Part shown: positions 1 through 12,160 of the stretch, piece by piece | Numbering within the stretch: position 1 is the first letter of the stretch | Layout: each line of letters begins with the position of its first letter | Source of the DNA: Meghimatium bilineatum | Lineage: Eukaryota > Mollusca > Gastropoda > Stylommatophora > Philomycidae | Assembly (NCBI GenBank): GCA_034231615.1 | Contig: CM067317.1 | Coordinates: 1,138,501-1,202,500 of the forward strand | Direction: 5' to 3' | Length of the DNA stretch: 64,000 nucleotides | The notes under the pieces: model-generated | Databases searched by the model: none | Told to the model about the DNA's origin: nothing | The model's input: the letters and a program-made list of their open reading frames with translations, nothing else | Program-made: the position numbers and the translations under genes

Positions 1-612
1 TATACACATGTGTCTGGTATACACATATGTCTGGTATACACATATGTCTGGTATACACATATGTCTGGTATACACATATGTCTGGTATACACATATGTCT
101 GGTATACACATACCTAACACATATGTCTGGTATACACATACACAAACACATATGTCTGGTATACACATATGTCTGGTATACACATATGTCTGGTATACAC
201 ATACATAAACACATATGTCTGGTATACACATACATAAACACATATGTCTGGTATACACATACATAACACATATGTCTGGTATACACATACACAAACACAT
301 ATGTCTGGTATACACATATGTCTGGTATACACATATGTCTGGTATACACATATGTCTGGTATACACATATGTCTGGTATACACATATGTCTGGTATACAC
401 ATATGTCTGGTATACACATATGTCTGGTATACACAAACACATACACATATGTCTGGTATACACATATGTCTGGTATACACATATGTCTGGTATACACAAA
501 CACATACACATATGTCCGGTATACACATACATAAACACATACATAAACACATATGTCTGGTAGACACATATGTCTGGTAGACACATATGTCTGGTATACA
601 CATAAACAAACA
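1..612. repeat. 18-bp minisatellite with CTGGTATACACA core
   Basis: Tandem copies of an 18-bp unit containing ATGTCTGGTATACACAT, with short (ACATAAAC)n interruptions. The array starts before the window. Short open frames in several frames and on both strands are by-products of the repeat. The same core returns at 3230-3370 and 7301-8490. Confidence 0.95.
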
Positions 613-713
613 TGTTATATGCTCTTATTAGTATTTGCTTGTGGTTCAATCTCATTTGACCGAACCATTTTACTTGATGTCTTTTGATATTCTCAATACA
701 TGATATTATACCC
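613..713. other. short unique spacer
   Basis: About 100 bp of AT-rich sequence between two arrays. No exon or element recognised. Confidence 0.5.
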
Positions 714-1452
714 TTTTCTTCATTTCTTCATTTATCTAGTTTAGTAAGCACTGCAGCATTTCTTCATTTATCTAGTTTAGTAAGCACTGCAGCACTTCTT
801 CATTTATCTAGTTTAGTAAGCTCTGCAGCATTTCTTCATTTATCTAGTTTAGATAGCACTGCAGCATTTCTTCATTTATCTAGTTTAGTAAGCACTGCAG
901 CACTTCTTCATTTATCTAGTTTAGTAAGCTCTGCAGCATTTCTTCATTTATCTAGTTTAGTAAGCACTGCATCATTTCTTCATTTATCTAGTTTAGATAG
1001 CACTGCAGCATTTCTTCATTTATCTAGTTTAGATAGCACTGCAGCATTTCTTCATTTATCTAGTTTAGTAAGCACTGCAGCATTTCTTCATTTCTTCATT
1101 TATCTAGTTTAGTAAGCACTGTAGCATTTCTTCATTTCTTCATTTATCTAGTTTAGATAGCACTGCAGCATTTCTTCATTTATCTAGTTTAGTAAGCACT
1201 GCAGCATTTCTTCATTTATCTAGTTTAGATAGCACTGCAGCATTTCTTCATTTCTTCATTTATCTAGTTTAGATAGCACTGCAGCATTTCTTCATTTCTT
1301 CATTTATCTAGTTTAGTAAGCACTGTAGCATTTCTTCATTTCTTCATTTATCTAGTTTAGATAGCACTGCAGCATTTCTTCATTTATCTAGTTTAGTAAG
1401 CACTGCAGCATTTCTTCATTTATCTAGTTTAGATAGCACTGCAGCATTTCTT
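714..1452. repeat. 36-bp minisatellite
   Basis: About 20 copies of a 36-bp unit containing TTCATTTATCTAGTTTAG. Two main variants alternate (GTAAGCACTGC and GATAGCACTGC), and several copies carry a doubled TTCTTCAT. Because 36 is a multiple of 3, a 142-codon open frame appears; it has no protein character. Confidence 0.95.
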
Positions 1453-1464
1453 GGACACAATCAT

Positions 1465-3165
1465 TTCACATGTAGGCTAACGATTTCTCTCTGCTGCTGT
1501 GAGACTGTTTAAGACCATGTTTGAATTTGGTAGCACAGTGTTGGTATAAAAATTGTTGATATTATCTGTCTGTTGATTTCCATCCTGATTTTGGGGTGGA
1601 GAACTAATGGTAAAAGTTGGTAGGTCACTGTGTTTGCTTTCTGACACCGTGTCTCTATTTCTTTGTCTGGCCTTTCATTTAAAAAAAAAATTCTGCCTGG
1701 ATATTAAAATTCTTTGGCTTGGTTAATCTTGGTTTTATCTTTGGCCTGTTTAACCTTGGTGTTATCTTCGGCCTGTTTAACCTTGGTGTTATCTTTGGCC
1801 TGTTTAACCTTGGTGTTATCTTTGGCATGTTTAACTTTGGTGTTATCTTTGGATTGTTTAACCTTGGTGTTATCTTTGGATTGTTTAACCTTGGTGTTAT
1901 CTTTGGCCTGTTTAACCTTGGTGTTATCTTTGGATTGTTTAACCTTGGTGTTATCTTTGGCCTGTTTAACCTTGGTGTTATCTTTGGCTTGTTTAACCTT
2001 GGTGTTATCTTTGGCCTGTTTAACCTTGGTATTATCTATTGTTATATCCATTGGTGTTGCAGATCTGTTAATTTTCATAATTTATGTATCTTTGTACGTT
2101 AATTTTCTTGTTGTACTTTTGAGCAGTGCATTGATGTGGCTGTGCAAATTGTCCTCATCTTTGTATAGCAAATAGTAGTTCCTTGATTTCATTATTAAGT
2201 TCCTCATAAGGTCTATTTGCAATCTGTCTTTCCCTTTGTCTTACTCCTGATAGTGTTTCAAAAGGTTTAGTCATTACATTTGTTGTTTTTACTGAACTTT
2301 GGCATCTTTCATATAATCTGTGTATATTGTCGAATATCTGGCTGCTAATGTTATATTGTTCTACGGTTTCCCAGACAATATCTCTATCTATCTATCGAAT
2401 GCCTTTTCCGGGTCTACAAATGCCTTGATTAAAACTTGATAGTATTGAACTGCTTTTTCACTCTTGTCTCAGTGTGAATACAGCTAGCCCCTCCTCTAAA
2501 GCTAAATTGAGCGGGACTCAGATGTAGTTCTGCAATGTATCGTATTCTATGTTGTTTTTTCTGTTGTTGTTGTTTTGCGTAGATTTTACCTGTATGATTT
2601 CATAATAAGATATATCTATAAGATTCACATTCTCTCTTACTCCCTGTGTGTTTCTATGATGGTACATTACTGATTTTTGCCAGTCCTCTGTTACTTTTCT
2701 TTCTGCCCGTGCTATTTGAAATAATCTGCCTAACCACTGGGCCCTTGTGTTTCTACACGCTTTTATTGCTTCGCATGGTATACCGTCCTCTCCTGGTGAT
2801 TTATTACTTGGGCTAAGTTTTAAGGTTTTCTCTATTTCTTGATTTAGTATATCTAGTTTAGTAGTTTCTAGAACTATTTTAGCGTTGGTGGGTCTATATT
2901 CTGTTGTTTGTTATTGTTGGGTTGTATAATTCCTGGAAGTATTCTTTCCATCTTGCGTTCCTTTTCATGCTTTTCACTAATGGTTTGCCATTTGTATCAT
3001 TGATGTCTGTTATGGGATTATAGCTCTCTTCTCTTACTCGCATAGATTTAATACTTTTGTAAAGTTCTCTCTGATTTATTTTACATAGGTCTGTTAAATG
3101 TTCTCCATACTTGTTCCATGAATTAACTTTTGCTTCTTTGATTACATGCTTGGAATTTTTTTTCT
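1465..3165 (-). mobile_element. degenerate LINE reverse transcriptase (copy B)
   Basis: Read from 3165 down to 1465 this is a broken non-LTR retrotransposon ORF2. Near 2960 is the linker RWKEYFQELYN. Near 2800 is the motif SPGEDGIPCE. Near 2415 is the palm motif FVDPEKAF, equivalent to FxDxxKAFD of motif A. Near 2185 the catalytic motif C is damaged (LLFAIQ where LLFADDQ is expected). The C-terminal region begins near 2070 (MKINRS) but is stretched by a 27-bp tandem array at 1714-2045. It resumes with a YLG-like site, and near 1555 gives a PTLCYQIQTW motif shared with the copies at 9247-9810 and 16315-16990. Several frames are needed to read it, so it is dead. The endonuclease is missing (5' truncation). 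Confidence 0.85.
1714..2045. repeat. 27-bp minisatellite inside LINE codons
   Basis: About 12 copies of a 27-bp unit; on the - strand each unit encodes DNTKVKQAK with minor changes (A/S, K/E). The flanking frame is LINE ORF2 on both sides (MDITID before; AKEF, then a YLG-like site, after). The array is therefore an in-frame expansion of nine LINE codons. Confidence 0.9.
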
Positions 3166-3229
3166 AGGAAGTCGATATTGTAGATAGCCATCATTATGTT
3201 TGGATTTCAGCCATTTCTGGAAACATCGT
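3166..3229. other. unassigned junction
   Basis: Short stretch between the LINE copy and the next repeat. Nothing recognised. Confidence 0.4.
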
Positions 3230-3372
3230 ACTCTGGTATACACATAAACAAACACATACATATCTGGTATACACATAAACCAAACAAAAAAATATATTTG
3301 GTGTACACACACAAACACATATATGCCTGGTACACACACACACATACATACACACAAACGCATATATGCCTT
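3230..3372. repeat. degenerate CTGGTATACACA repeat
   Basis: A diverged relative of the arrays at 1-612 and 7301-8490, with TCTGGTATACACATAAAC and CA-rich spacers. It abuts the 3' tail of the LINE fragment at 3374-4025. Confidence 0.8.
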
Positions 3373-3373
3373 A

Positions 3374-4025
3374 TGATGATGTTCCTCCTTCGCAAGCGAA
3401 GATGGACATGACATGAAAAACAATAAAACTGTGGTGAACATGTAAAAATAAAAAATTTGGGATTATCTAATTGTGTTTGCGAGTTCGTAAATTTCCGATG
3501 AGTCTTATTCGTGTCAGGAAAGTTCTATTGCAGTGCATGCATTGTAGGGTCGAAGTTTTTAGATTTGTCCTTCCGCTTCCGCTGCTTGTAAATTGACCGC
3601 AGTGTTCTCTCTTTTCCAAATTTAGTGATTCTAGCAGTAATTTGGATGTGCCACGCTCAGCGATCAAGGGATGTCTCACAGGAGCTAGGATCGATGCTAC
3701 AGTGCTTGTTATTTAGGTGATCATTGGAGCGCTTTTTCTGCCCTCCGCTTGAACGTTTACCAACGCACATCTCACCATAGATTAATCTCTTTGGAAAGAG
3801 TCTGTTTGGCATATGGACGATGTGGTCAGTCCAGCGGACTTTGCACCTAATCAACTCGGCATGGATACTTTGCATACGGAACGTTTGAAGGATTTCCGTG
3901 TCTGGTAATTTATCCTGCAAACGAATTCCCATGAGGTTTCTTAGTCATCACATGTGGAAAAATGTAAGCTGTCGAGAGTGTCTCGCATAGATAGTCCAGG
4001 ATCACACAGCATGCCTCACTCACCA
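3374..4025 (-). mobile_element. 3' end of zinc-finger LINE (family L)
   Basis: A 5'-truncated LINE ORF2 C-terminus on the - strand. From about 4010 it reads a damaged WTIYARHSRQL region, then GIRLQDKLPDTE and VRWTDHIVHMPNRLFPKRL, then GKRSSGGQKKR. Near 3520 is a C-terminal zinc finger CMHCNRTF in which the two expected histidines are lost (LIGNLRTR). The 3' UTR carries the palindrome CTTCGCAAGCGAAG (3388-3401) and ends in a short (ATC)n tail near 3375. The same organisation is seen in the longer copy at 42000-45370. It needs two frames, so it is a relic. Confidence 0.88.
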
Positions 4026-4027
4026 CT

Positions 4028-4782
4028 GCCATGTTATGTTCTTGTTGACCTCACTCAACACTTCATGTTATGTTCTTGTTGACCTCACTCAACACTTCAT
4101 GTTATGTTCTTGTTGACCTCACTCAACACTTTGATGTTATGTTCTTGTTGACCTCACTCAACACTTCCATGTTATGTTCTTGTTGACCTCACTCAACACT
4201 TTGATGTTATGTTATTGGTGACCTCACTCAACACTTCGTGTTATGTTCTTGTTGACCTCACTCAACTCTGCCATGTTATGTTCTTGTTGACCTCACTTAA
4301 CTCTGCCATGTTATGTTCTTGTTGACCTCACTTAACTCTGCCATGTTATGTTCTTGTTGACCTCACTTAACTCTGCCATGTTATGTTCCTGTTGACCTCA
4401 CTTAACTCTGCCATGTTATGTTCTTGTTGACCTCACTTAACTCTGCCATGTTATGTTCTTGTTGACCTCACTTAACTCTGCCATGTTATGTTCTTGTTGA
4501 CCTCACTTAACTCTGCCATGTTATGTTCTTGTTGACCTCACTTAACTCTGCCATGTTATGTTCTTGTTGACCTCACTTAACTCTGCCATGTTATGTTCTT
4601 GTTGACCTCACTTAACTCTGCCATGTTATGTTCTTGTTGACCTCACTTAACTCTGCCATGTTATGTTCTTGTTGACCTCACTTAACTCTGCCATGTTATG
4701 TTCTTGTTGACCTCACTTAACTCTGCCATGTTATGTTCTTGTTGACCTCACTCAACACTTCCATGTTATGTTCTTGTTGACC
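4028..4782. repeat. 34/35-bp minisatellite
   Basis: About 21 copies of a unit containing TGTTCTTGTTGACCTCACT. The left part uses CAACACTTC and the right part a homogeneous TAACTCTGCCA variant of 35 bp, which suggests a recent local expansion of one variant. No coding potential. Confidence 0.95.
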
Positions 4783-4792
4783 TGCAAGAGTA

Positions 4793-7200
4793 TTTATTTT
4801 GTATCTCACGTATATGTTGGTTGTATGTTTTGTATCTCACGTATATGTTGGTTGTATGTTGTGTATCTCACGTATATGTTGGTTGTATGTTTTGTATCTC
4901 ACGTATATGTTGGTTGTATGTTTTGTATCTCACGTATATGTTGGTTGCATGTTTTGTATCTCACGTATATGTTGGTTGTATGTTTTGTATCTCACGTATA
5001 TGTTGGTTGTATGTTGTGTATCTCACGTATATGTTGGTTGTATGTTGTGTATCTCACGTATATGTTGGTTGTATGTTTTGTATCTCACGTATATGTTGGT
5101 TGTATGTTTTGTATCTCACGTATATGTTGGTTGTATGTTTTGTATCTCACGTATATGTTGGTTGTATGTTTTGTATCTCACGTATATGTTGGTTGTATGT
5201 TTTGTATCTCACGTATATGTTGGTTGTATGTTTTGTATCTCACGTATATGTTGGTTGTATGTTTTGTATCTCACGTATATGTTGGTTGTATGTTGTGTAT
5301 CTCACGTATATGTTGGTTGTATGTTTTGTATCTCACGTATATGTTGGTTGTATGTTTTGTATCTCACGTATATGTTGGTTGTATGTTTTGTATCTCACGT
5401 ATATGTTGGTTGTATGTTTTGTATCTCACGTATATGTTGGTTGTATGTTGTGTATCTCACGTATATGTTGGTTGTATGTTGTGTATCTCACGTATATGTT
5501 GGTTGTATGTTGTGTGTCTCACGTATATGTTGGTTGTATGTTGTGTATCTCACGTATATGTTGGTTGTATGTTTTGTATCTCACGTATATGATGGTTGTA
5601 TGTTTTGTATCTCACGTATATGTTGGTTGTATGTTTTGTATCTCACGTATATGTTGGTTGTATGTTGTGTATCTCACGTATATGTTGGTTGTATGTTTTG
5701 TATCTCACGTATATGTTGGTTGTATGTTTTGTATCTCACGTATATGTTGGTTGTATGTTGTGTATCTCACGTATATGTTGGTTGTATGTTTTGTATCTCA
5801 CGTATATGTTGGTTGTATGTTTTGTATCTCACGTATATGTTGGTTGTATGTTGTGTATCTCACGTATATGTTGGTTGTATGTTGTGTATCTCACGTATAT
5901 GTTGGTTGTATGTTTTGTATCTCACGTATATGTTGGTTGTATGTTTTGTATCTCACGTATATGTTGGTTGTATGTTTTGTGTCTCACGTATATGTTGGTT
6001 GTATGTTTTGTATCTCACGTATATGTTGGTTGTATGTTTTGTATCTCACGTATATGTTGGTTGTATGTTTTGTATCTCACGTATATGTTGGTTGTATGTT
6101 TTGTATCTCACGTATATGTTGGTTGTATGTTTTGTATCTCACGTATATGTTGGTTGTATGTTTTGTATCTCACGTATATGTTGGTTGTATGTTGTGTATC
6201 TCACGTATATGTTGGTTGTATGTTTTGTATCTCACGTATATGTTGGTTGTATGTTTTGTATCTCACGTATATGTTGGTTGTATGTTTTGTATCTCACGTA
6301 TATGTTGGTTGTATGTTTTGTATCTCACGTATATGTTGGTTGTATGTTTTGTATCTCACGTATATGTTGGTTGTATGTTTTGTATCTCACGTATATGTTG
6401 GTTGTATGTTTTGTATCTCACGTATATGTTGGTTGTATGTTTTGTATCTCACGTATATGTTGGTTGTATGTTTTGTATCTCACGTATATGTTGGTTGTAT
6501 GTTTTGTATCTCACGTATATGTTGGTTGTATGTTTTGTATCTCACGTATATGTTGGTTGTATGTTTTGTATCTCACGTATATGTTGGTTGTATGTTTTGT
6601 ATCTCACGTATATGTTGGTTGTATGTTTTGTATCTCACGTATATGTTGGTTGTATGTTTTGTATCTCACGTATATGTTGGTTGTATGTTTTGTATCTCAC
6701 GTATATGTTGGTTGTATGTTTTGTATCTCACGTATATGTTGGTTGTATGTTTTGTATCTCACGTATATGTTGGTTGTATGTTTTGTATCTCACGTATATG
6801 TTGGTTGTATGTTTTGTATCTCACGTATATGTTGGTTGTATGTTTTGTATCTCACGTATATGTTGGTTGTATGTTTTGTGTCTCACGTATATGTTGGTTG
6901 TATGTTTTGTATCTCACGTATATGTTGGTTGTATGTTTTGTATCTCACGTATATGTTGGTTGTATGTTTTGTATCTCACGTATATGTTGGTTGTATGTTT
7001 TGTATCTCACGTATATGTTGGTTGTATGTTTTGTATCTCACGTATATGTTGGTTGTATGTTGTGTATCTCACGTATATGTTGGTTGTATGTTGTGTATCT
7101 CACGTATATGTTGGTTATATGTTGTGTATCTCACGTATATGTTGGTTGTATGTTGTGTATCTCACGTATATGTTGGTTGTATGTTTTGTATCTCACGTAT
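4793..7200. repeat. 30-bp minisatellite, about 80 copies
   Basis: Very regular tandem array of a 30-bp unit containing GTATCTCACGTATATGTTGG; most variation is one G/T position and an A/G in GTATCTC/GTGTCTC. Unit length is a multiple of 3 and the forward strand lacks stops, so all three forward frames stay open for up to nearly 900 codons. These are not genes. The array runs directly into an assembly gap, so its true length is unknown. Confidence 0.97.
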
Positions 7201-7300
7201 NNNNNNNNNNNNNNNNNNNNNNNNNNNNNNNNNNNNNNNNNNNNNNNNNNNNNNNNNNNNNNNNNNNNNNNNNNNNNNNNNNNNNNNNNNNNNNNNNNNN
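7201..7300. other. assembly gap (100 N)
   Basis: Exactly 100 Ns, the conventional placeholder for a gap of unknown size. It sits where one long minisatellite ends and another begins, the usual place for an assembly to break. Confidence 0.97.
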
Positions 7301-8490
7301 ATGTCTGGAACACACACACAAACACACACTGTATACACATACGCACACACACATCTATTGTACACACACATCTATTGTACATACACAAACACTGTACATA
7401 CATACACACACACATATCTACTGAACACACACAAACACACATATCTAGTGTACACACACATACTTACACATCTATAGCACACACACACATAAACATCTAC
7501 AGTACACACACAAACATACACCTCTATAGAACACACAAAAATACGCACATTTCTGGTACACAAACGCGCATATTTCTAAACAAAACACGCATATTTCTGG
7601 TACAGACACACAAACACGCATATTTCTGGTACAGACACACAAACACGCATATATCTAGAACACACACACAAACACGCATATTTCTGGGACAAACACACAT
7701 ATTTCTGGAACACACACACAAACAAGCAATTTTCTGGGACAAACACACATATTTCTGGTACACACACACACACAACGCATATTTCTGGTATACACACACA
7801 ACGCATATTTCTGGTATACACACACACACACCGCATATTTCTGGTACACACACACAACACATATTTCTGGTATACACACACAGACAAACACATATTTCTG
7901 GTATACACACACACACAACGCATATTTCTGGTATACACACACACACAACGCATATTTCTGGTATACACACACACACATACACAACGCATATTTCTGGTAT
8001 ACACACACATACACAACGCATATTTCTGGTATACACACACACACACAACACATATTTCTGGTATACACACACACAACACATATTTCTGGTATACACACAC
8101 AAAGCATATTTCTGGTATACACACACACACATGCAACGCATATTTCTGGTATAGACACACACACACACACAACGCATTTTTCTGGTATAGACACACACAT
8201 GCACAACGCATATTTCTGGTATACACACACACAACGCATATTTCTGGTATATATATATATACACACACAACGCATATTTCTGGTATACACACACATACAC
8301 AAAGCATATTTCTGGTATACACACACACAACGCATATTTCTGGTATATATATATATACACACACAACGCATATTTCTGGTATACACACACATACACAACG
8401 CATATTTCTGGTATACACACACATACACACACAACGCATATTTCTGGTATACACACACACAAAGCATATTTCTGGTATACACACAAACAC
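7301..8490. repeat. variable CA-rich minisatellite with TTTCTGGTATACACA core
   Basis: Units of about 23-32 bp with GCATATTTCTGGTATACACA and a variable (AC)n tract. The left part (7301-7740) is more degenerate. Related to the arrays at 1-612 and 3230-3372. Long - strand open frames rich in Cys, Val and Tyr are repeat artefacts. Confidence 0.93.
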
Positions 8491-8559
8491 ATATAAATAA
8501 CCAACATATTGAAGGATAACCAACAAAATAGAGAGTGTCGCAGTCAGCAAACGAATAAT

Positions 8560-8740
8560 AAAACATAAAACAAGGACAATTTTCTATGTTGCGGCCCAAC
8601 TGGGACCTTTTTCAAGAAACAAAAACTATCAAAAACACAAAACCATAAATATATTAACAGCTATTGGGTCAAAGAGCATGAGTCCATTGACCGCTCGACC
8701 AGCAACCAACCAACCATTAACAGCTATAAGGACTTGAACC
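8560..8740 (+). mobile_element. LINE 3' UTR fragment
   Basis: Contains GGGTCAAAGAGCATGAG followed by a TTGACCGCT-like stretch, which matches the reverse complement of the 3' end of the RNase H LINE at 28906-29460. Only the non-coding end is present. Confidence 0.5.
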
Positions 8741-9238
8741 TGTGTCCCTCACCAAAGAAACAAGGTCAAGTGAAAATATGCAACGCGTGTTTAATAAATA
8801 ACAAATTGCGTGCATTCAATATGTGGAATAAATTTGCGCAATATTGGACGGCAGAGATAGACAAAGATCGATAGATAATATATTAGAAATAAAGTAGTAG
8901 ATAATATATTAGGTCAATTGGACGCACAAAATGAGAAATGCAAGAGCAAAATATGGGGCTACTGATGAGTAATGTCAAGAAGGTGGAGAAATAAACGAGG
9001 AAGAAAATATGAAAAAAGGAAATTGGTGACTGGGAGGCGATCAACAGATGTAAAGATGATATAAATTTGTAGCGGGAATCAGTAGTTGACCACCTATAGA
9101 ATAGATATGCGTACAACCTCATCAACATACAATCAAACAACCGAAAACATGTACATACACATACACTCAGAATATTGAAGTAAAACCTATACACATGTAC
9201 ACACATACATCTATCTATTCGCTAAACCCTTTATTGCC
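8741..9238. other. gene-free stretch
   Basis: AT-rich sequence with no convincing exon, RNA gene or array. A GAGAAATGCAAGAGCAAAAT region may be remnant LINE sequence, but this is too weak to call. Confidence 0.4.
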
Positions 9239-9239
9239 T

Positions 9240-11745
9240 TTCAGCGTCAGGGGCAGAAGAGTTCTCTGGAGATGGCCCTCGTGCGTGCTGAGTATATTGT
9301 GGAATTTGTCATCTCTTTTATTTCGGTGGTCCATGGTTTTCGAGGTCGGTCTTTAGGTCTGCCTACACTGTATTTGTGTAGCATAGCTTGCTGTGGTATG
9401 CTGTCTGATGGTAGTCTGCTGATGTGTGCAGACCATTTGATCTGTTGGCTCTTAATATTTTCCAAGAGTGGGTTAGTGCCGGTTCTTGGTCTAATGTCCT
9501 CATTTCTCACTCTGTCTCTTAGCGATATTCCTAGGATTCTGCGCAAGCATGCTATGTCAGCTGTCACTAGTTTACGTTTGTCTTGTGCTGTCGTTGTCCA
9601 TGTTTGGTTTTGGTAGCACAGCGCTGGCATAATAATCGTTTTGAATAGTGTTATTTTGGTGTTTAAATCTACTTTTTTGTTTCTGAAGATTGGTGTCATT
9701 TTCCCGAGAGCATGGTATGCTTTACTACATCTATTGTGTATTTCTTTACTGCTCTTGCCGTCTGTTATTATATTGCTTCCTAGGTATGTGAATTCTGTCA
9801 CTTGTTCCACTATATATATTGGAGTTTCTTTCTGTTCTTCCTATCTTCATTACTTCGGTCTTTTCTATGTTTATCTTCATGTTAAAGGTTTGGCATGTTT
9901 GATGTAATCTGTCTATTTCTCTTTGTAGTTGCCTCTTCTGATGATGCTACTAGTGCTTGATCGTCTGCAAATAGCAGTTCGTTTAAGTTATCCTTCAGAT
10001 CTTTTTCTTCCGTTGTCTTTGCTAGTTTGCAGATGTGATCTTTGTATGTTCTAAACAATAGAGGGGATAGTACACATCCCTGACTCACTCCCGAGTGGAT
10101 TTGAAAATTATCGGATGTGCCTGTGCTCGTTGTAACTGTGCATTGACTATTGGCGTATATGCTCTGACATAGGCTTATCAGATGTTGTGCATAATTGTGA
10201 TATATCCACTCTGTCAAAAGCTTTCTCTTGGTCAACAAAAGCCAAATATAAATCTTAGTTATGTTCCGTAGCTCCTTCTGCAAGTTGTTTGAGTGTGAAG
10301 ATTGCATCTGTACAGCTATTATTTTTCGAAAGCCCATTTGCGTATTATTGAGCTGTGGTTGTATATATGGGCGCATCCTCTTCTCTATTATTTTACTACT
10401 ATTTTTCCTATGTGACTTAAAAGTGGTATGCCTCTATACTTTGTGCAGTCCCTCTTACTGCCTTTTTCCTTCCAGATGGGAATAATCACCGCTGTATTCC
10501 ACTCTTGTGGTGTTGTTGTTTTTTTTTGTTGTTTTTTTTTTGGGCTTTCATGTCACATTGAACAGTGTAACCACTTTATACCTGTCACTGTTAGCATTTT
10601 TCTCAGTTCTATATGTATGTCGTCTATGTCTATTTCTGGTGCTTTATTGTTTGGTGCATGTTTAACTGCGTCTTCAATTTCAGATTTCAGGATGTATCGT
10701 CCTAGGTCTTCTATTGTATTTATTGTTGTGATCTCTTCCCCTTACTTTAAGTTTAACTGTTGATTGAAATAATTTTTTCATCTTTCCATGATTTCTTGGG
10801 GCTTATTTAGTATGTTGCCGTGTTCATCGTTGATTATTTCTGTTGGTTCATACATGTCTTTTTTACTTCTCATGTTTTGTACTTTCTTGTAGAACATCTT
10901 TGGTGCGTTTTGTCTAACTTTGTTAAGCTCCATATTCTAGCCATGACTTAATTTGTGCAGATTTGATGATTTTCTTGGTGTTAATCTTTGCTGTCTTCTA
11001 TGTTAAACAATCGTCATGCATTTTGCTGCTGTTTGTATGATGGTATTTTTGAAATATTTTCATTCTTCTTGTATGTGCTGGCTGTTTTCTGGTAGCTTTG
11101 CAAATTCCTCGTTAACTTCCTGAATATATTGTTCGCGCATGTTTAGTTCTTCTAATTTCTGTATATCTATTTGCCCTTGGTGCTGTGTGCTGTTCTTGTG
11201 CTTGATATTTTTTGCTTTGTTTGTTTTGACTGTTTTTATTATTACTGCCTTATGATCAGTATCTGTACATATGTTAGGTATTACTCGTGTGTCTGTTATT
11301 TTTCGTCTATTGTTTCTTTTTGTGAGTATAAATTTTATCTGGCTCTTGCATTCCAGGCTGTTCCATTTATACCATGTGTACACATGTGACTGTCTATGTT
11401 TGAAGAAGGTATTCATTGTAAAGAGGTTTTGCTTGATACATGTATGTATTAGTTTATAACCATTGTCGTTAATCTTGTTTCTTGTGTCGCCGAAAGGTCC
11501 ATTATATTCCTCTATCCCTCATCTTTTTCTACCAAGATGTGCGTTGAAATCTCCCAAAATATATAGGTCATCTTCATTGTTGCTGTTATTTATTAATTTG
11601 TTCACATCATCATAAAATTCCTCTCTTTCGTTTTCGTTATTTGGTTTGTTACATGGGACATATGCCCGAATAAATGTTGTGTTTACATGGTCTAGTGAAA
11701 TTGTACCAGCATACAAGTATGTAAATATATAAATATATATATACA
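9240..11745 (-). mobile_element. LINE with APE endonuclease and FADD reverse transcriptase (copy I)
   Basis: Non-LTR retrotransposon ORF2 read from 11745 down to 9247 in several frames. The endonuclease part has IRAYVPCN and GDFNAHLG near 11530, and DTDHKAV near 11245 (the usual SDHxxV metal-site motif). The reverse transcriptase spans about 10800-9880: NTQMGFR near 10340, SGVSQGCVLSPLLF (motif B) near 10100 and LLFADDQAL (motif C, F in place of Y) near 9975. The C-terminal part, 9810-9247, has EFTYLGSNI, MPALCYQNQTW, LRRILGISLRDR and GRPKDRPRKPW. Frameshifts and stops make it inactive. It lacks the first part of the endonuclease, so the 5' end is truncated. A separate RNase H or zinc finger is not visible. 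Confidence 0.9.
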
Positions 11746-11749
11746 TAAG

Positions 11750-11887
11750 AGCTTAAATGCAAATACATATAACTATACGCAGGAGTACAATGACATTAAA
11801 ACACGCACCAACAGACACACCAATATACACCAATATATATGCATTTAATATACACATACTTATACATATATTTAAATCTATGTAAAT
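11750..11887. other. AT-rich low-complexity stretch
   Basis: ATATAC-type sequence with no recognisable element. Confidence 0.5.
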
Positions 11888-11906
11888 CTAAGTATTGTAG
11901 GCTTAC

Positions 11907-12065
11907 TTCTGTGTGTTGCACTGGCTTTCTTCTTGGGAGAATAATGTGGTAGTTTCCCGTTGCTTTCCACATCCATATGGGGGATATCCATTTATATCTG
12001 TTACCTTTGACAATATTTTATGTCGGGCCAATTGGGACTAGTGGGTGCCCTGCATGTATTGATTA
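11907..12065 (-). mobile_element. SINE fragment with conserved core
   Basis: On the - strand the segment reads GGAAAGCAACGGGAAACTAC, a core seen in several animal SINE families. The SINE at 13961-14171 has a similar core (GAAAGCAATGGCAAACTAC). No clear tRNA-like head is preserved. Confidence 0.55.
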
Positions 12066-12112
12066 TGCTAAAGATATGTATTTGTATATGCATTTCAGAT
12101 GCGTTTGTGTGC

Positions 12113-12158
<46 letters not shown>
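12113..12158. repeat. (TA)n microsatellite
   Basis: About 22 uninterrupted TA units inside the candidate MITE. Confidence 0.95.

Positions 12159-12160
<2 letters not shown>

Noticed and set aside
4793..7477. Open frames of 850-890 codons on the + strand
   Set aside because: The unit is 30 bp with no stop in any forward frame; the same DNA is open in three frames and runs through Ns. Repeat artefact.
9272..9907. + strand open frames opposite LINE copy I
   Set aside because: Antisense shadows of reverse-transcriptase coding sequence; same for + strand frames over 25522-26982 and 47688-48035.
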